Positions 16,151-24,016 of a stretch of 28,341 nucleotides of DNA are shown here, in pieces. The DNA comes from DASUTW01 sp035513995 (lineage in GTDB: Bacteria; Actinomycetota; UBA4738; CALAEC01), in assembly GCA_035513995.1 (NCBI GenBank), contig DATKBL010000134.1, positions 1-28,341 on the forward strand, given 5' to 3'. A program made the translations under genes and the position numbers. The notes beneath the pieces were generated by a model. That model was not told the DNA's origin, did no database searches, and saw only the letters and a program-made list of their open reading frames with translations. Numbering within the stretch: position 1 is the first letter of the stretch; each line of letters opens with the position of its first letter.

Positions 16151-16227
16151 GCGCAACGCTCCCGGCGCGCGCGGTCCTACGCGCACCTGTCCGGGTTGCA
16201 GACCAGAATGGGCCCCAGCGGGACCAA
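16151..16227 (-). promoter_or_regulatory. Structured 5' leader of the rpmJ operon
   Basis: Between the predicted transcription start near 16227 and the rpmJ ATG, the minus-strand RNA can fold into three successive hairpins. The first (16225 to 16211) pairs GGUCCC with GGGGCC around a GCU loop. The second (16203 to 16189) pairs GUCUG with CGGAC around CAACC. The third (16186 to 16167) pairs GUGCGCG with CGCGCGC around UAGGAC. Each has one G-U pair. The ribosome-binding site GGGAG comes just after the third. This resembles an autoregulatory ribosomal-protein leader, but chance folding in GC-rich RNA is a real alternative. Confidence 0.4.
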
Positions 16228-16233
16228 GGAGCA

Positions 16234-16263
16234 AGTATAGGGCGTGGATCCCCCGTTCGTCCA
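16234..16263 (-). promoter_or_regulatory. Promoter of the rpmJ-rpsM-rpsK-rpoA-rplQ-truA-rplM-rpsI unit
   Basis: On the minus strand TATACT (16239 to 16234) is a near-consensus -10 and stands out in a GC-rich region. TGGACG (16263 to 16258) lies 18 bases upstream as a -35 matching four of six consensus bases. Transcription would start near 16227, leaving a leader of about 77 bases before rpmJ. Confidence 0.65.
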
Positions 16264-16354
16264 CGAGAGGGTCCCCGGGAGCCCGCCTACAGCCGGAGCT
16301 TCCAAGAGCGACGGACATCGAACCACGCAGGGCCGATCTCGTCAACGGCTCGGA

Positions 16355-17110
16355 CTACGAGGGCGACAGGGTGAGGATCTCGGGGCCGTCCTCGGTGACG
16401 GCCACCGTGTGCTCGAAATGCGCCGAGAGCTCCCCGTCCTTCGTCACCACGGTCCAGTCGTCGGAGAGCACCTCGGTCTCCCAGGTGCCCACGTTCACCA
16501 TGGGCTCGATCGCCACCACGAGGCCGGGTTTGATCTCCGGTCCGTGGCCGGGGGCACCGTAGTTGGGGATGTGCGGATCCTCGTGGAGCGCGCGTCCCAC
16601 GCCGTGGCCCACGTACTCGCGGACCACGTCGAAGCCCGCCTCCTCCACCACGCGCTGGACGGCGTGCCCGACGTCGGAGACCCTCCCTCCTGGTCGGAGG
16701 CGCTCGATCCCGGCCTCCAGCGATCGACGCGTGGTCTCCACGAGAGCCTCCGCGGTGGGCGACGGGGGCCGGCCCACGAACACGGTCACGGCGGAGTCGC
16801 CGTGGAACCCGTCCCAGATCGCGCCCACGTCTACCTTGAAGAGGTCCCCCTCCTCCAGCTCGCGCTCCCCCGGGATACCGTGGACGACCTCCTCGTTGAT
16901 CGAGGCGCAGATCGAGCCGGGGAACCCCCGGTACCCCTTGAAAGAGGGCGTGGCCCCCTCGTCCCTGATCACCTTCTCGGCGATCGAGTCGAGCTCGGCC
17001 GTGGTGATCCCCGGACGCACGGCCTCCAGCACCGCCTCCCGGGCCATGGCCGTGATGCGCCCGGCGCGGCGCATCCTCTCGAGCTCCTCCGGGGACTTCC
17101 GGATGATCAC
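16355..17110 (-). CDS. map: Type I methionine aminopeptidase
   Basis: Map removes the initiator methionine from new proteins. The 251-residue protein has the five metal ligands in place: D94 and D105 in the DVGAIWDGFHGD region, H169 in YVGHGVGR, E202 in AIEPM, and E233 in HFEHT. It also has the type I segments INEEVVHGIPG and HEDPHIPNYG. It begins at a GTG that overlaps the adk stop (GTGA), giving the start VIIRKSPEELERMRRAG, with no N-terminal zinc-finger extension. It is the last gene of the spc-type run. Confidence 0.97.
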   Translation of the reverse strand: MIIRKSPEELERMRRAGRITAMAREAVLEAVRPGITTAELDSIAEKVIRDEGATPSFKGYRGFPGSICASINEEVVHGIPGERELEEGDLFKVDVGAIWDGFHGDSAVTVFVGRPPSPTAEALVETTRRSLEAGIERLRPGGRVSDVGHAVQRVVEEAGFDVVREYVGHGVGRALHEDPHIPNYGAPGHGPEIKPGLVVAIEPMVNVGTWETEVLSDDWTVVTKDGELSAHFEHTVAVTEDGPEILTLSPS

Positions 17111-17760
17111 GCGCGGTCCGGGAGGTCGTCGAGCGCGCCGATCGCCCGGCGGGTGACCTCCTCCACCTCGCCGACGGCGTCCACCTCGCGGAGCAGGCCC
17201 CGGTCCCGGTAGAACTCGACGAGCGGGGCGGTGTCGCGCCAGTAGACCTCCAGGCGGTGGCGCACCGTCTCGGGCTCGTCGTCGGACCTCCGTTCGAGCT
17301 CGCCCCCGCACGCGTCGCACACGCCCTCGATGCGCGGGGGCTTCACCTCGACGTTGTACGTCCGCTGGCAGCGGCGACAGACCCGCCGCCCGGCCAGTCG
17401 GGCGATCGTTGCCTCATCGGGGATCACGAACTGCAGCGCCGCCTGGAGCGGCCTCCCCCGTTCCTCCAGGCCTCGCTCCAGCGCCTCGGCCTGGGCCAGG
17501 GTGCGCGGGAAGCCGTCGAGCAGCCAGCCGTTCGGCGACTTGTCGAGCTCGGAGAAGAGCATGCCGATCACCACGTCGTCCGGCACGAGCTCGCCCGAGT
17601 CCATGTAGGACTTGGCCTTGAGCCCCAGGGAGGTCTCCTGCCGCACGTTCCGCCGGAACATGTCGCCCGTGGAGATGAGGCGGGAATCGAAGTAGTCGGC
17701 GAGCCGGTGGGCCTGCGTGCCCTTCCCGGCCCCCGGAGGCCCCAGCAGGACGATGCGCAC
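17107..17760 (-). CDS. adk: Adenylate kinase, zinc-LID form
   Basis: Adk interconverts ATP plus AMP and two ADP. The 217-residue protein has the P-loop GPPGAGKGT (7-15), STGDMFR, and the AMP-binding LDGFPRTLAQA (81-91). It has the long LID with four cysteines C128, C131, C148 and C151, which indicates a zinc-binding LID as in Gram-positive bacteria. Mycobacterial Adk is shorter and lacks this, so the organism is not a close relative of Mycobacterium. GTG start, four bases after secY; the stop overlaps map. Confidence 0.97.
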   Translation of the reverse strand: MRIVLLGPPGAGKGTQAHRLADYFDSRLISTGDMFRRNVRQETSLGLKAKSYMDSGELVPDDVVIGMLFSELDKSPNGWLLDGFPRTLAQAEALERGLEERGRPLQAALQFVIPDEATIARLAGRRVCRRCQRTYNVEVKPPRIEGVCDACGGELERRSDDEPETVRHRLEVYWRDTAPLVEFYRDRGLLREVDAVGEVEEVTRRAIGALDDLPDRA

Positions 17761-17764
17761 GTGG

Positions 17765-19054
<1,290 letters not shown>

Positions 19055-19070
19055 CGTGGTGCTCCTCCTC

Positions 19071-19085
19071 GCCGGACCGTCCGGC
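19071..19085 (-). promoter_or_regulatory. Hairpin in the rplO-secY gap
   Basis: The minus-strand RNA GCCGGACGGUCCGGC can form a six-base-pair stem with a CGG loop, ending just before the secY ribosome-binding site. A flanking pair, GCUCC at the rplO stop and GGAGC at the ribosome-binding site, could close a larger structure. There is no U run, so it is not a classical terminator. Confidence 0.4.
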
Positions 19086-19107
19086 ACTCGCGGCTAGTCT
19101 ATCGGAG

Positions 19108-19545
19108 CTACAGGACTTCGACCGTCCCGCCCGCTCCCTCGATCTTCTCCCGCGCCGACCGCGAGACGGCGTGGGCCTGGACCGTCAGCGCCCGGTCGAT
19201 GTCGCCGTTCCCCAGCACCTTGACCGGCAGGCGGCGACGAACCAGCCCGCGCTCGGCCATCGACTCCGGCGTGACGGCGTCCCCCGCCTCGAACCGGGCG
19301 GCGAGGGCCGCCACGTTGACGACCGCCCACGCCTCGCGGCTGCGGTTCGTGAACCCCTTCTTCTTGGGCACCCTGCGCGCGAGGGGCATCTGCCCGCCCT
19401 CGAAGCCCTGCTTCGGCTGGTTGCGCGCGAGGTAGCCCTTCATGCCGCGGCCCGCCGTCTTCCCACGAGCGCCGGCGCGCCCGCGGCCGACGCGGGTGCG
19501 GTCCTGCTTGGCGCCCTTCGGGGGCTTGAGGTGGTGCAGCCTCAT
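19108..19545 (-). CDS. rplO: 50S ribosomal protein L15
   Basis: L15 is a late-assembly protein of the large subunit. The 145-residue protein starts RLHHLKPPKGAKQDRTRVGRG and includes GRGMKGYLAR, QGFEGGQMPLARRVPK and the domain VKVLGNGDIDRALTVQAHAVS. The ATG overlaps the rpmD stop (ATGA). A 53-base gap with a hairpin separates it from secY. Confidence 0.98.
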   Translation of the reverse strand: MRLHHLKPPKGAKQDRTRVGRGRAGARGKTAGRGMKGYLARNQPKQGFEGGQMPLARRVPKKKGFTNRSREAWAVVNVAALAARFEAGDAVTPESMAERGLVRRRLPVKVLGNGDIDRALTVQAHAVSRSAREKIEGAGGTVEVL

Positions 19546-19724
19546 CGGACCTCCTCCACATCGACGAGGTGGCGGACCTTCGCGATCATGCCGCGGATCT
19601 CCGGCCGGTCCTCGTGGACCACCGACTGGCGCACGCGCCTGAGGCCCAGCGCGATCAGCGTCCGTCGCTGGGGCTGAGGCTTGCCCGCCCTGCCGCGGAC
19701 CTGGGTGACCCTAAGCCTGGGCAC
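19542..19724 (-). CDS. rpmD: 50S ribosomal protein L30
   Basis: A 60-residue L30 with the opening PRLRVTQVRGRAGKP and the family core TLIALGLRRVRQSVVHED followed by IRGMIAKVRHLV. The GTG at 19724 places the start inside the end of rpsE, a 14-base overlap in another frame, with a purine-rich AGGGAGAGG just upstream. The stop overlaps the rplO ATG. Confidence 0.96.
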   Translation of the reverse strand: MPRLRVTQVRGRAGKPQPQRRTLIALGLRRVRQSVVHEDRPEIRGMIAKVRHLVDVEEVR

Positions 19725-20313
19725 GGCCCTCTCCCTCGTCGTCGAGGCCCGCTTCCCGGCGCTCGTGCACCAGGCGTGTGCGGGCGGCCTCCATCGCCTC
19801 GATCATCGGCCGCGGGGCGACCTCGTGGACCTCGCGGCCCCGCAGGGCGGCCACGTCCTCTGGGCGGCGCAGCTCACGGAGACCCTTCACGGTCGCGTGC
19901 ACGATGTTGATCGGGTTGTCGGACCCCAGGGACTTGGAGAGGATGTCCTTGATCCCCGTCGCCTCGATCACAGCGCGCACGGGGCCTCCCGCGATGACGC
20001 CGGTTCCCGGCGCGGCCGGCTTGAGCAGCACGCGCCCGGCCCCTTCCTCGCCCACGACCTGGTGCGGGATCGTGGTACCCATCATGGGGACCTCGAACAT
20101 CGCCCGCTTGGCCTCCTCCACGCCCTTCTGGATCGCGGCGGGGACCTCCTTGGCCTTGCCGTAGCCGATGCCCACGCGGCCCGCGGTGTCTCCCACGACC
20201 ACGAGCGCGGCGAAGGAGAACCTCCGTCCGCCCTTCACCACCTTGGCCACGCGGTTGATCGAGACCACGCGCTCCTCGTAGGGGCTCTTGTCCTGGCTGT
20301 CGTAGCGCCTCAA
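19711..20313 (-). CDS. rpsE: 30S ribosomal protein S5
   Basis: S5 is important for decoding accuracy and mRNA unwinding. The 200-residue protein contains VVSINRVAKVVKGGRRFSFAA, GYGKAKEVPAAIQKG, and PGTGVIAGGPVRAVIEATGI with DNPINIVHATVKGL. It starts at TTG, overlapping the rplR stop (TTGA), with GGGAGGA seven bases upstream. The C-terminal tail ends with an acidic segment. It overlaps rpmD by 14 bases. Confidence 0.97.
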   Translation of the reverse strand: MRRYDSQDKSPYEERVVSINRVAKVVKGGRRFSFAALVVVGDTAGRVGIGYGKAKEVPAAIQKGVEEAKRAMFEVPMMGTTIPHQVVGEEGAGRVLLKPAAPGTGVIAGGPVRAVIEATGIKDILSKSLGSDNPINIVHATVKGLRELRRPEDVAALRGREVHEVAPRPMIEAMEAARTRLVHERREAGLDDEGEGRAQA

Positions 20314-20666
20314 ATCCGGAGTCCTCCCTCCCTGGCCCCCTCGGCCACGGCCGCCACGCGCCCGTGGAAGAGGAAGCCGCCGCGATCGAAGACGGCGCGC
20401 TCGATGCCCGCATCCTTCGCACGGCTCGCGACGAGGCCGCCCACGACCTTCGCCACCTCGGTCTTCCCGTTGCCCCCGTCCCGCACCTCGGGCTCGAGCG
20501 ACGACGCCGACACCAGCGTGCTGCCGGAGACGTCGTCCACGAGCTGGGCGTAGACGTGCCGGTTCGAGCGGTACACGGCGAGCCGGGGCCGCTCGGGCGT
20601 GCCGCTGATCTTCCGGCGGACACGCTTATGCCGACGCACCCTCGCCGCTCTCGTCCTCGTGGTCAT
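20310..20666 (-). CDS. rplR: 50S ribosomal protein L18
   Basis: L18 binds 5S rRNA. The 118-residue protein has RRHKRVRRKISGTPERPRLAVYRSNRHVYAQ, the S/T-rich strand and the C-terminal VFDRGGFLFHGRVAAVAEGAREGGL. The ATG overlaps the rplF stop (ATGA), and its stop overlaps the rpsE TTG. Confidence 0.98.
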   Translation of the reverse strand: MTTRTRAARVRRHKRVRRKISGTPERPRLAVYRSNRHVYAQLVDDVSGSTLVSASSLEPEVRDGGNGKTEVAKVVGGLVASRAKDAGIERAVFDRGGFLFHGRVAAVAEGAREGGLRI

Positions 20667-21214
20667 GCTCCCAGTCCCGCCTTCGCCGCCTTGCCGGCCT
20701 TCTTCCGAACGTACTCGCCCTCGTAGCGGATGCCCTTCCCCTTGTAGGGCTCCGGCTTCCGGATGTCGCGGACGTTGGCCGCGACCTGCCCGACCAGCTG
20801 CTTGTCGATCCCGCGCACGATGATGCGGTTCTGCGCGGGGACCTCGAACTCGATGCCCTCGGGCGGCTCGACATGCACGGGGTGCGAGTAGCCCACCTGG
20901 ACCTCCAGGGTCTTCCCCTGGAGGTTCGCGCGGTAGCCGACCCCGTGGATCTCGAGCATCTTCTGGTAGCCCTCGGTCACCCCCTGGACCATGTTGGCGA
21001 TCAGCGACCGCGTGAGGCCGTGCAGCGCCCGGTGCTCGCGAACGTCCGAGGGACGCTCGACCGTGACCCGCCCGTCATCGACTGTGACCCGCATGTTCGG
21101 GTCGACGTCCTGGTGGAGCGAACCCTTGGGCCCCTCTACCGCGACGCGCGAGCCCTCCAGCGTCACCGTGACGCCGGCGGGGATCTCGATGGGCTCCTTC
21201 CCGATCCTGCTCAT
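20663..21214 (-). CDS. rplF: 50S ribosomal protein L6
   Basis: L6 sits near the GTPase-associated centre of the large subunit. The 183-residue protein starts SRIGKEPIEIPAGV and includes the two L6 repeats. The second has GVGYRANLQGKTLEVQVGYSH, then DKQLVGQVAANVRDIRKPEPYKGKGIRYEGE, the family signature. It follows rpsH after one base. The AAKAGLGA end is ordinary. Confidence 0.98.
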   Translation of the reverse strand: MSRIGKEPIEIPAGVTVTLEGSRVAVEGPKGSLHQDVDPNMRVTVDDGRVTVERPSDVREHRALHGLTRSLIANMVQGVTEGYQKMLEIHGVGYRANLQGKTLEVQVGYSHPVHVEPPEGIEFEVPAQNRIIVRGIDKQLVGQVAANVRDIRKPEPYKGKGIRYEGEYVRKKAGKAAKAGLGA

Positions 21215-21215
21215 A

Positions 21216-21617
21216 TCACCACACGTAGCAGAGGACTTCGCCGCCCACGCCCTCGCGGGAGGCCTGTCGGTCGGTCATCACGCCTCTCGAGGTGGAGAGG
21301 ATCGCCACCCCGAGGCCTCCCTGGACCCGCGGGAGCCGCTCCCGCCCGGCGTAGATCCGCCGGCCGGGCCTCGACACGCGCCGCATGCCCGTGATCGCGC
21401 GCTGGCGCTCGGGCCCGTACTTCATCTCGATCACGATCCGCGTCTTGGGCGCGTCCGCCTCGTCGACTCGGTAGCCGCGCACGTAGCCTTCGTCGCGGAG
21501 GACGCGCGCGATCTGCTCCTTCACGCCGGACGCCGGGATCGCCACCTCGTCCTGGTGCGCCTGGGCCGCGTTGCGGATCCTGGCGAGCATGTCGGCGACG
21601 GGGTCGGTCATCGTCAT
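21216..21617 (-). CDS. rpsH: 30S ribosomal protein S8
   Basis: S8 organises the central domain of 16S rRNA and, in E. coli, represses spc operon translation. The 133-residue protein includes DPVADMLARIRNA, RVSRPGRRIYAGRERLPRV and GGLGVAILSTSRGVMTDRQA. Two ATG codons lie two codons apart (21617 and 21611); I took the first because a GGTGAT box stands at a usable distance, but the second is possible. Confidence 0.97.
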   Translation of the reverse strand: MTMTDPVADMLARIRNAAQAHQDEVAIPASGVKEQIARVLRDEGYVRGYRVDEADAPKTRIVIEMKYGPERQRAITGMRRVSRPGRRIYAGRERLPRVQGGLGVAILSTSRGVMTDRQASREGVGGEVLCYVW

Positions 21618-21624
21618 CGCGACA

Positions 21625-21810
21625 TCACCACGAGGCCTTCGTCACGCCGGGGATCTCCCCCCGGTGGGCGAGGTGGCGGAAGCACAGGCGGCAGAGCCGG
21701 AAGCGCCGGAACACCGCGCGTGACCGGCCGCAGCGCTCGCAGCGCGTCTGCGCCCTCGACCGGAACTTCGGCCTCGCCTTCGCCTTGTTCATCAACGCCT
21801 TGCGCGCCAT
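21625..21810 (-). CDS. rpsN: 30S ribosomal protein S14 type Z (zinc-binding)
   Basis: A short, 61-residue S14 of the zinc form. It has CERC at 24-27 and CRLC at 40-43 as the zinc ligands, then the conserved end HLAHRGEIPGVTKASW. The gene is in the usual spot between rplE and rpsH. Actinobacteria often hold a second, non-zinc rpsN2 elsewhere; it is not in this window. Confidence 0.98.
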   Translation of the reverse strand: MARKALMNKAKARPKFRSRAQTRCERCGRSRAVFRRFRLCRLCFRHLAHRGEIPGVTKASW

Positions 21811-21820
21811 CTCGCTCCCC

Positions 21821-22393
21821 TCACGCCGCGCCCATGACGGGCTCCACGGGAAGCCCCTGGAAGGGGAACCCGAGGACCCGCAGGAGCGCGCGCCCCTCGT
21901 CGTCGGTGGTCGCGGTGTTGACGATGGTGATGTCCATCCCCCGCACCGCGTCGATCTCGTCGTAGTCGACCTCCGGGAAGATCAGCTGCTCGGTCACCCC
22001 GATCGTGAGGTTGCCGTGGCCGTCGAACGCCTCGGGGTCGACCCCCCGGAAGTCCCGGATCCGCGGGAGCGCCGTGGAAAGCATCCGATCGAGGAACTCC
22101 CACATCCGGTCGCCGCGCAGCGTGACCTTCACGCCGATCGGCGTCCCCTCGCGGAGCTTGAAGCCGGCGATCGACTTCCTGGCCTTCGTGATGACCGGCT
22201 GCTGTCCGGTGATCGTCCGCAGGTCTTCCACCGCGCCGTCGAGCACCTTGGCGTCGCGGGAAGCCTCGCCCAGGCCCATGTTCAGGACGATCTTCTCGAG
22301 CCTCGGGACCTCCATGGGATTCTCCAGGCCGAGCTCGCCCTGGAGCTTGGCCACCAGGGTGTCCTGGTACCACTCCTTCAGCCTCGGCGCCAT
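21821..22393 (-). CDS. rplE: 50S ribosomal protein L5
   Basis: L5 binds 5S rRNA and makes a bridge to S13. The 190-residue protein contains VPRLEKIVLNMGLGEASRD, TGQQPVITKARKSIAGFKLREG, and MWEFLDRMLSTALPRIRDFRG, with the C-terminal EIDAVRGMDITIVNTATTDDE. I chose the ATG at 22393, which shares a base with the rplX stop (TGATG); an upstream start at 22420 would run into rplX. Confidence 0.98.
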   Translation of the reverse strand: MAPRLKEWYQDTLVAKLQGELGLENPMEVPRLEKIVLNMGLGEASRDAKVLDGAVEDLRTITGQQPVITKARKSIAGFKLREGTPIGVKVTLRGDRMWEFLDRMLSTALPRIRDFRGVDPEAFDGHGNLTIGVTEQLIFPEVDYDEIDAVRGMDITIVNTATTDDEGRALLRVLGFPFQGLPVEPVMGAA

Positions 22394-22707
22394 CAGAGAT
22401 CCGCCTCGCATCGCTTGCACACGCGCACCTTCGCGCCGTCGTCGTCAAAGCGGTGGCCGACCCTCGTGGGCTGGCCGCACGACTTGCAGAGGAGCATCAC
22501 GTTGGAGATGTCCACGAACTGCTCGATGTCCACGATCCCGCCCTGCTGGCGCTGCCGCGAGGGGCGGGCGTGCTTCTTCGCCCTCGCGATCCCCTCCACC
22601 ATGATCCGGCCCTCGCGCGGCAGGACGTTCACCACGCGCCCGCGCTTTCCGCGGTCCTTCCCGGACATGACGAGGACCTCGTCGTCCTTCCTGATCGACA
22701 CCGGCAT
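22393..22707 (-). CDS. rplX: 50S ribosomal protein L24 with a four-cysteine zinc motif
   Basis: L24 initiates large-subunit assembly and lines the tunnel exit. The 104-residue protein has the KOW motif KDDEVLVMSGKDRGKRGRVV, then GIARAKKHARPS and a GGIVDIE segment. Unlike mycobacterial L24, the C-terminal half carries C74, C77, C97 and C100, in a CKSC and CKRC arrangement that should bind zinc; a comparable pattern exists in Thermus L24. The ATG shares a base with the rplN stop (TGATG). Confidence 0.97.
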   Translation of the reverse strand: MPVSIRKDDEVLVMSGKDRGKRGRVVNVLPREGRIMVEGIARAKKHARPSRQRQQGGIVDIEQFVDISNVMLLCKSCGQPTRVGHRFDDDGAKVRVCKRCEADL

Positions 22708-23075
22708 CAGAGCACCTCCGGTGCGAGCGACACGATCTTCATGAACCTCTTCTCCCGGAGCTCCCGCGCCACCGGCCCGAAGATCCGGGTGCCGCGCGGC
22801 GCGTTCGTCTCGTTGATGAGCACCACGGCGTTGTCGTCGAACCTGATGTAGGAGCCGTCGACGCGGCGCCGCTCCTTGGCGGCCCGGACGACGACGGCCC
22901 GGACGATGTCGCCCTTCTTGACCCCGGCCCCGGGGAGCGCGTCCTTCACCGTCCCGACGATGATATCGCCCACGCCGGCGTAGCGACGGGCCGAGCCGCC
23001 GAGCACGCGGATGCAGAGGACCTCCTTGGCCCCCGTGTTGTCCGCGACCTTGACCCGGGACTCCTGCTGGATCAC
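22707..23075 (-). CDS. rplN: 50S ribosomal protein L14
   Basis: L14 sits at the subunit interface and is bound by RsfS. The 122-residue protein begins IQQESRVKVADNTGAKEVLCIRVLGG and has VKKGDIVRAVVVR, then GSYIRFDDNAVVLIN and the end RELREKRFMKIVSLAPEVL. GTG start, ten bases after the rpsQ stop. It begins the spc-type part without a visible promoter, so it is probably read with the S10 part. Confidence 0.98.
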   Translation of the reverse strand: MIQQESRVKVADNTGAKEVLCIRVLGGSARRYAGVGDIIVGTVKDALPGAGVKKGDIVRAVVVRAAKERRRVDGSYIRFDDNAVVLINETNAPRGTRIFGPVARELREKRFMKIVSLAPEVL

Positions 23076-23085
23076 CTGCCACTCC

Positions 23086-23349
23086 TCACTTGGCCTTCTC
23101 GACGACCTCGATCACGCGCCAGCGCTTCGTCTTCGACATCGGGCGCGTCTCCATGACCCGCACCTGGTCGCCCACGCCGACCTCGTTGGCCTCGTCGTGG
23201 GCAGTCAGCTTCGAGGTGCGGCGCACGATCTTCCGATAGAGGGGGTGGCGGAGCTGATGGTCCACCCGCACCACCACCGTCTTGTTCATGGCGTTCGACA
23301 CCACCACGCCGGTCCGCGTCTTCCTCTTGCCGCGCTCAGGGCTCGTCAC
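23086..23349 (-). CDS. rpsQ: 30S ribosomal protein S17
   Basis: S17 is a primary 16S rRNA-binding protein. The 87-residue protein has RKTRTGVVVSNAMNKTVVVRVD, HPLYRKIVRRTSKLTAHDE, and VGDQVRVMETRPMSKTKRWRV. It begins at GTG, overlapping the rpmC stop (GTGA). Normal length. Confidence 0.98.
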   Translation of the reverse strand: MTSPERGKRKTRTGVVVSNAMNKTVVVRVDHQLRHPLYRKIVRRTSKLTAHDEANEVGVGDQVRVMETRPMSKTKRWRVIEVVEKAK

Positions 23350-23600
23350 GAGCGACCCTCCTCGTCCTCGCCGCCGGAAGCCACCGCGGCCTCCTCGGCC
23401 TCCAGCTCGTCAAGCTCGCGCTCCCGGAGGACCGTGAGGATCCGGGCCATCTCGTGCCGGACGTCCTTGATCATCATCGGGTTGTCGAGCTGTCCCGTCG
23501 CGAACTGGAACCGGAGGTTGAACAGCTCCTCCTTCGCGGACTCCAGACGCTCGAGCAGCTCGCCGCGCTCCAGATCTCGCAGCTCCCCGGCCGAGGTCAC
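23346..23600 (-). CDS. rpmC: 50S ribosomal protein L29 with acidic tail
   Basis: L29 lies beside the tunnel exit and is part of the docking site for SRP and trigger factor. The core (1-65) has LRDLERGELLERLESAKEELFNLRFQ and MIKDVRHEMARILTVLRERE. At 84 residues it is longer than the usual 60 to 75, because of a C-terminal acidic segment with ELEAEEAA and GGEDEEGRS. It begins at GTG, overlapping the rplP stop (GTGA). Confidence 0.96.
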   Translation of the reverse strand: MTSAGELRDLERGELLERLESAKEELFNLRFQFATGQLDNPMMIKDVRHEMARILTVLRERELDELEAEEAAVASGGEDEEGRS

Positions 23601-24016
23601 GCGCCACCCCCGAACCGGGTCACGAACTTGCTGCGCACCGACAGCTTCGCGGCGCCCCGACGCATGGCCTCGCGGGCCACGGCCTCGGAGACGCCGGAGA
23701 GCTCGAACATCACGCGGCCCGGCTTGACGACGGCCACCCACTCCTCGGGGTTCCCCTTGCCCGAGCCCATGCGGGTCTCGGCCGCCTTCTTGGTCACCGG
23801 CTTGTCCGGGAAGATGTTGATCCAGACCTTCCCCCCGCGTCGGATGTACCGCGTGATGGCCACGCGGGCCGCCTCGATCTGCCGGTTGCTGATCCAGCCG
23901 GGCTCGAGGGAGGCGAGGCCGTAGTCGCCGAACTGCACGTCGGTACCGCCCTTGGCCTTCCCGCGCATCCGGCCGCGCTGCTGCTTCCGCCACTTGACCT
24001 TCTTCGGCTCCAGCAT
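23597..24016 (-). CDS. rplP: 50S ribosomal protein L16
   Basis: L16 is near the A-site tRNA elbow and is needed late in assembly. The 139-residue protein has KVKWRKQQRGRMRGKAKGG, FGDYGLASLEPGWISNRQIEAAR, and the signature RRGGKVWINIFPDKPVTKKAAETRMGSGKG. The ATG shares a base with the rpsC stop (TGATG). Confidence 0.98.
   Translation of the reverse strand: MLEPKKVKWRKQQRGRMRGKAKGGTDVQFGDYGLASLEPGWISNRQIEAARVAITRYIRRGGKVWINIFPDKPVTKKAAETRMGSGKGNPEEWVAVVKPGRVMFELSGVSEAVAREAMRRGAAKLSVRSKFVTRFGGGA

Larger units (their letters stand above)
16151..16354. other. Largest gene-free stretch (204 bases) between map and rpmJ
   Basis: No reading frame here encodes IF-1, which normally sits at this place, and no tRNA fold is visible. 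The half near rpmJ holds the promoter and leader described separately. The half next to map (about 16264-16354) holds no convincing terminator; only short four-base-pair stems without a U run are seen, so read-through from map is likely. Confidence 0.7.

Noticed and set aside
16240..16354. A tRNA-like or terminator-like segment after map
   Set aside because: The segment has a GTTCG-like string but no acceptor stem or cloverleaf, and the stems seen are only four pairs without a U run.
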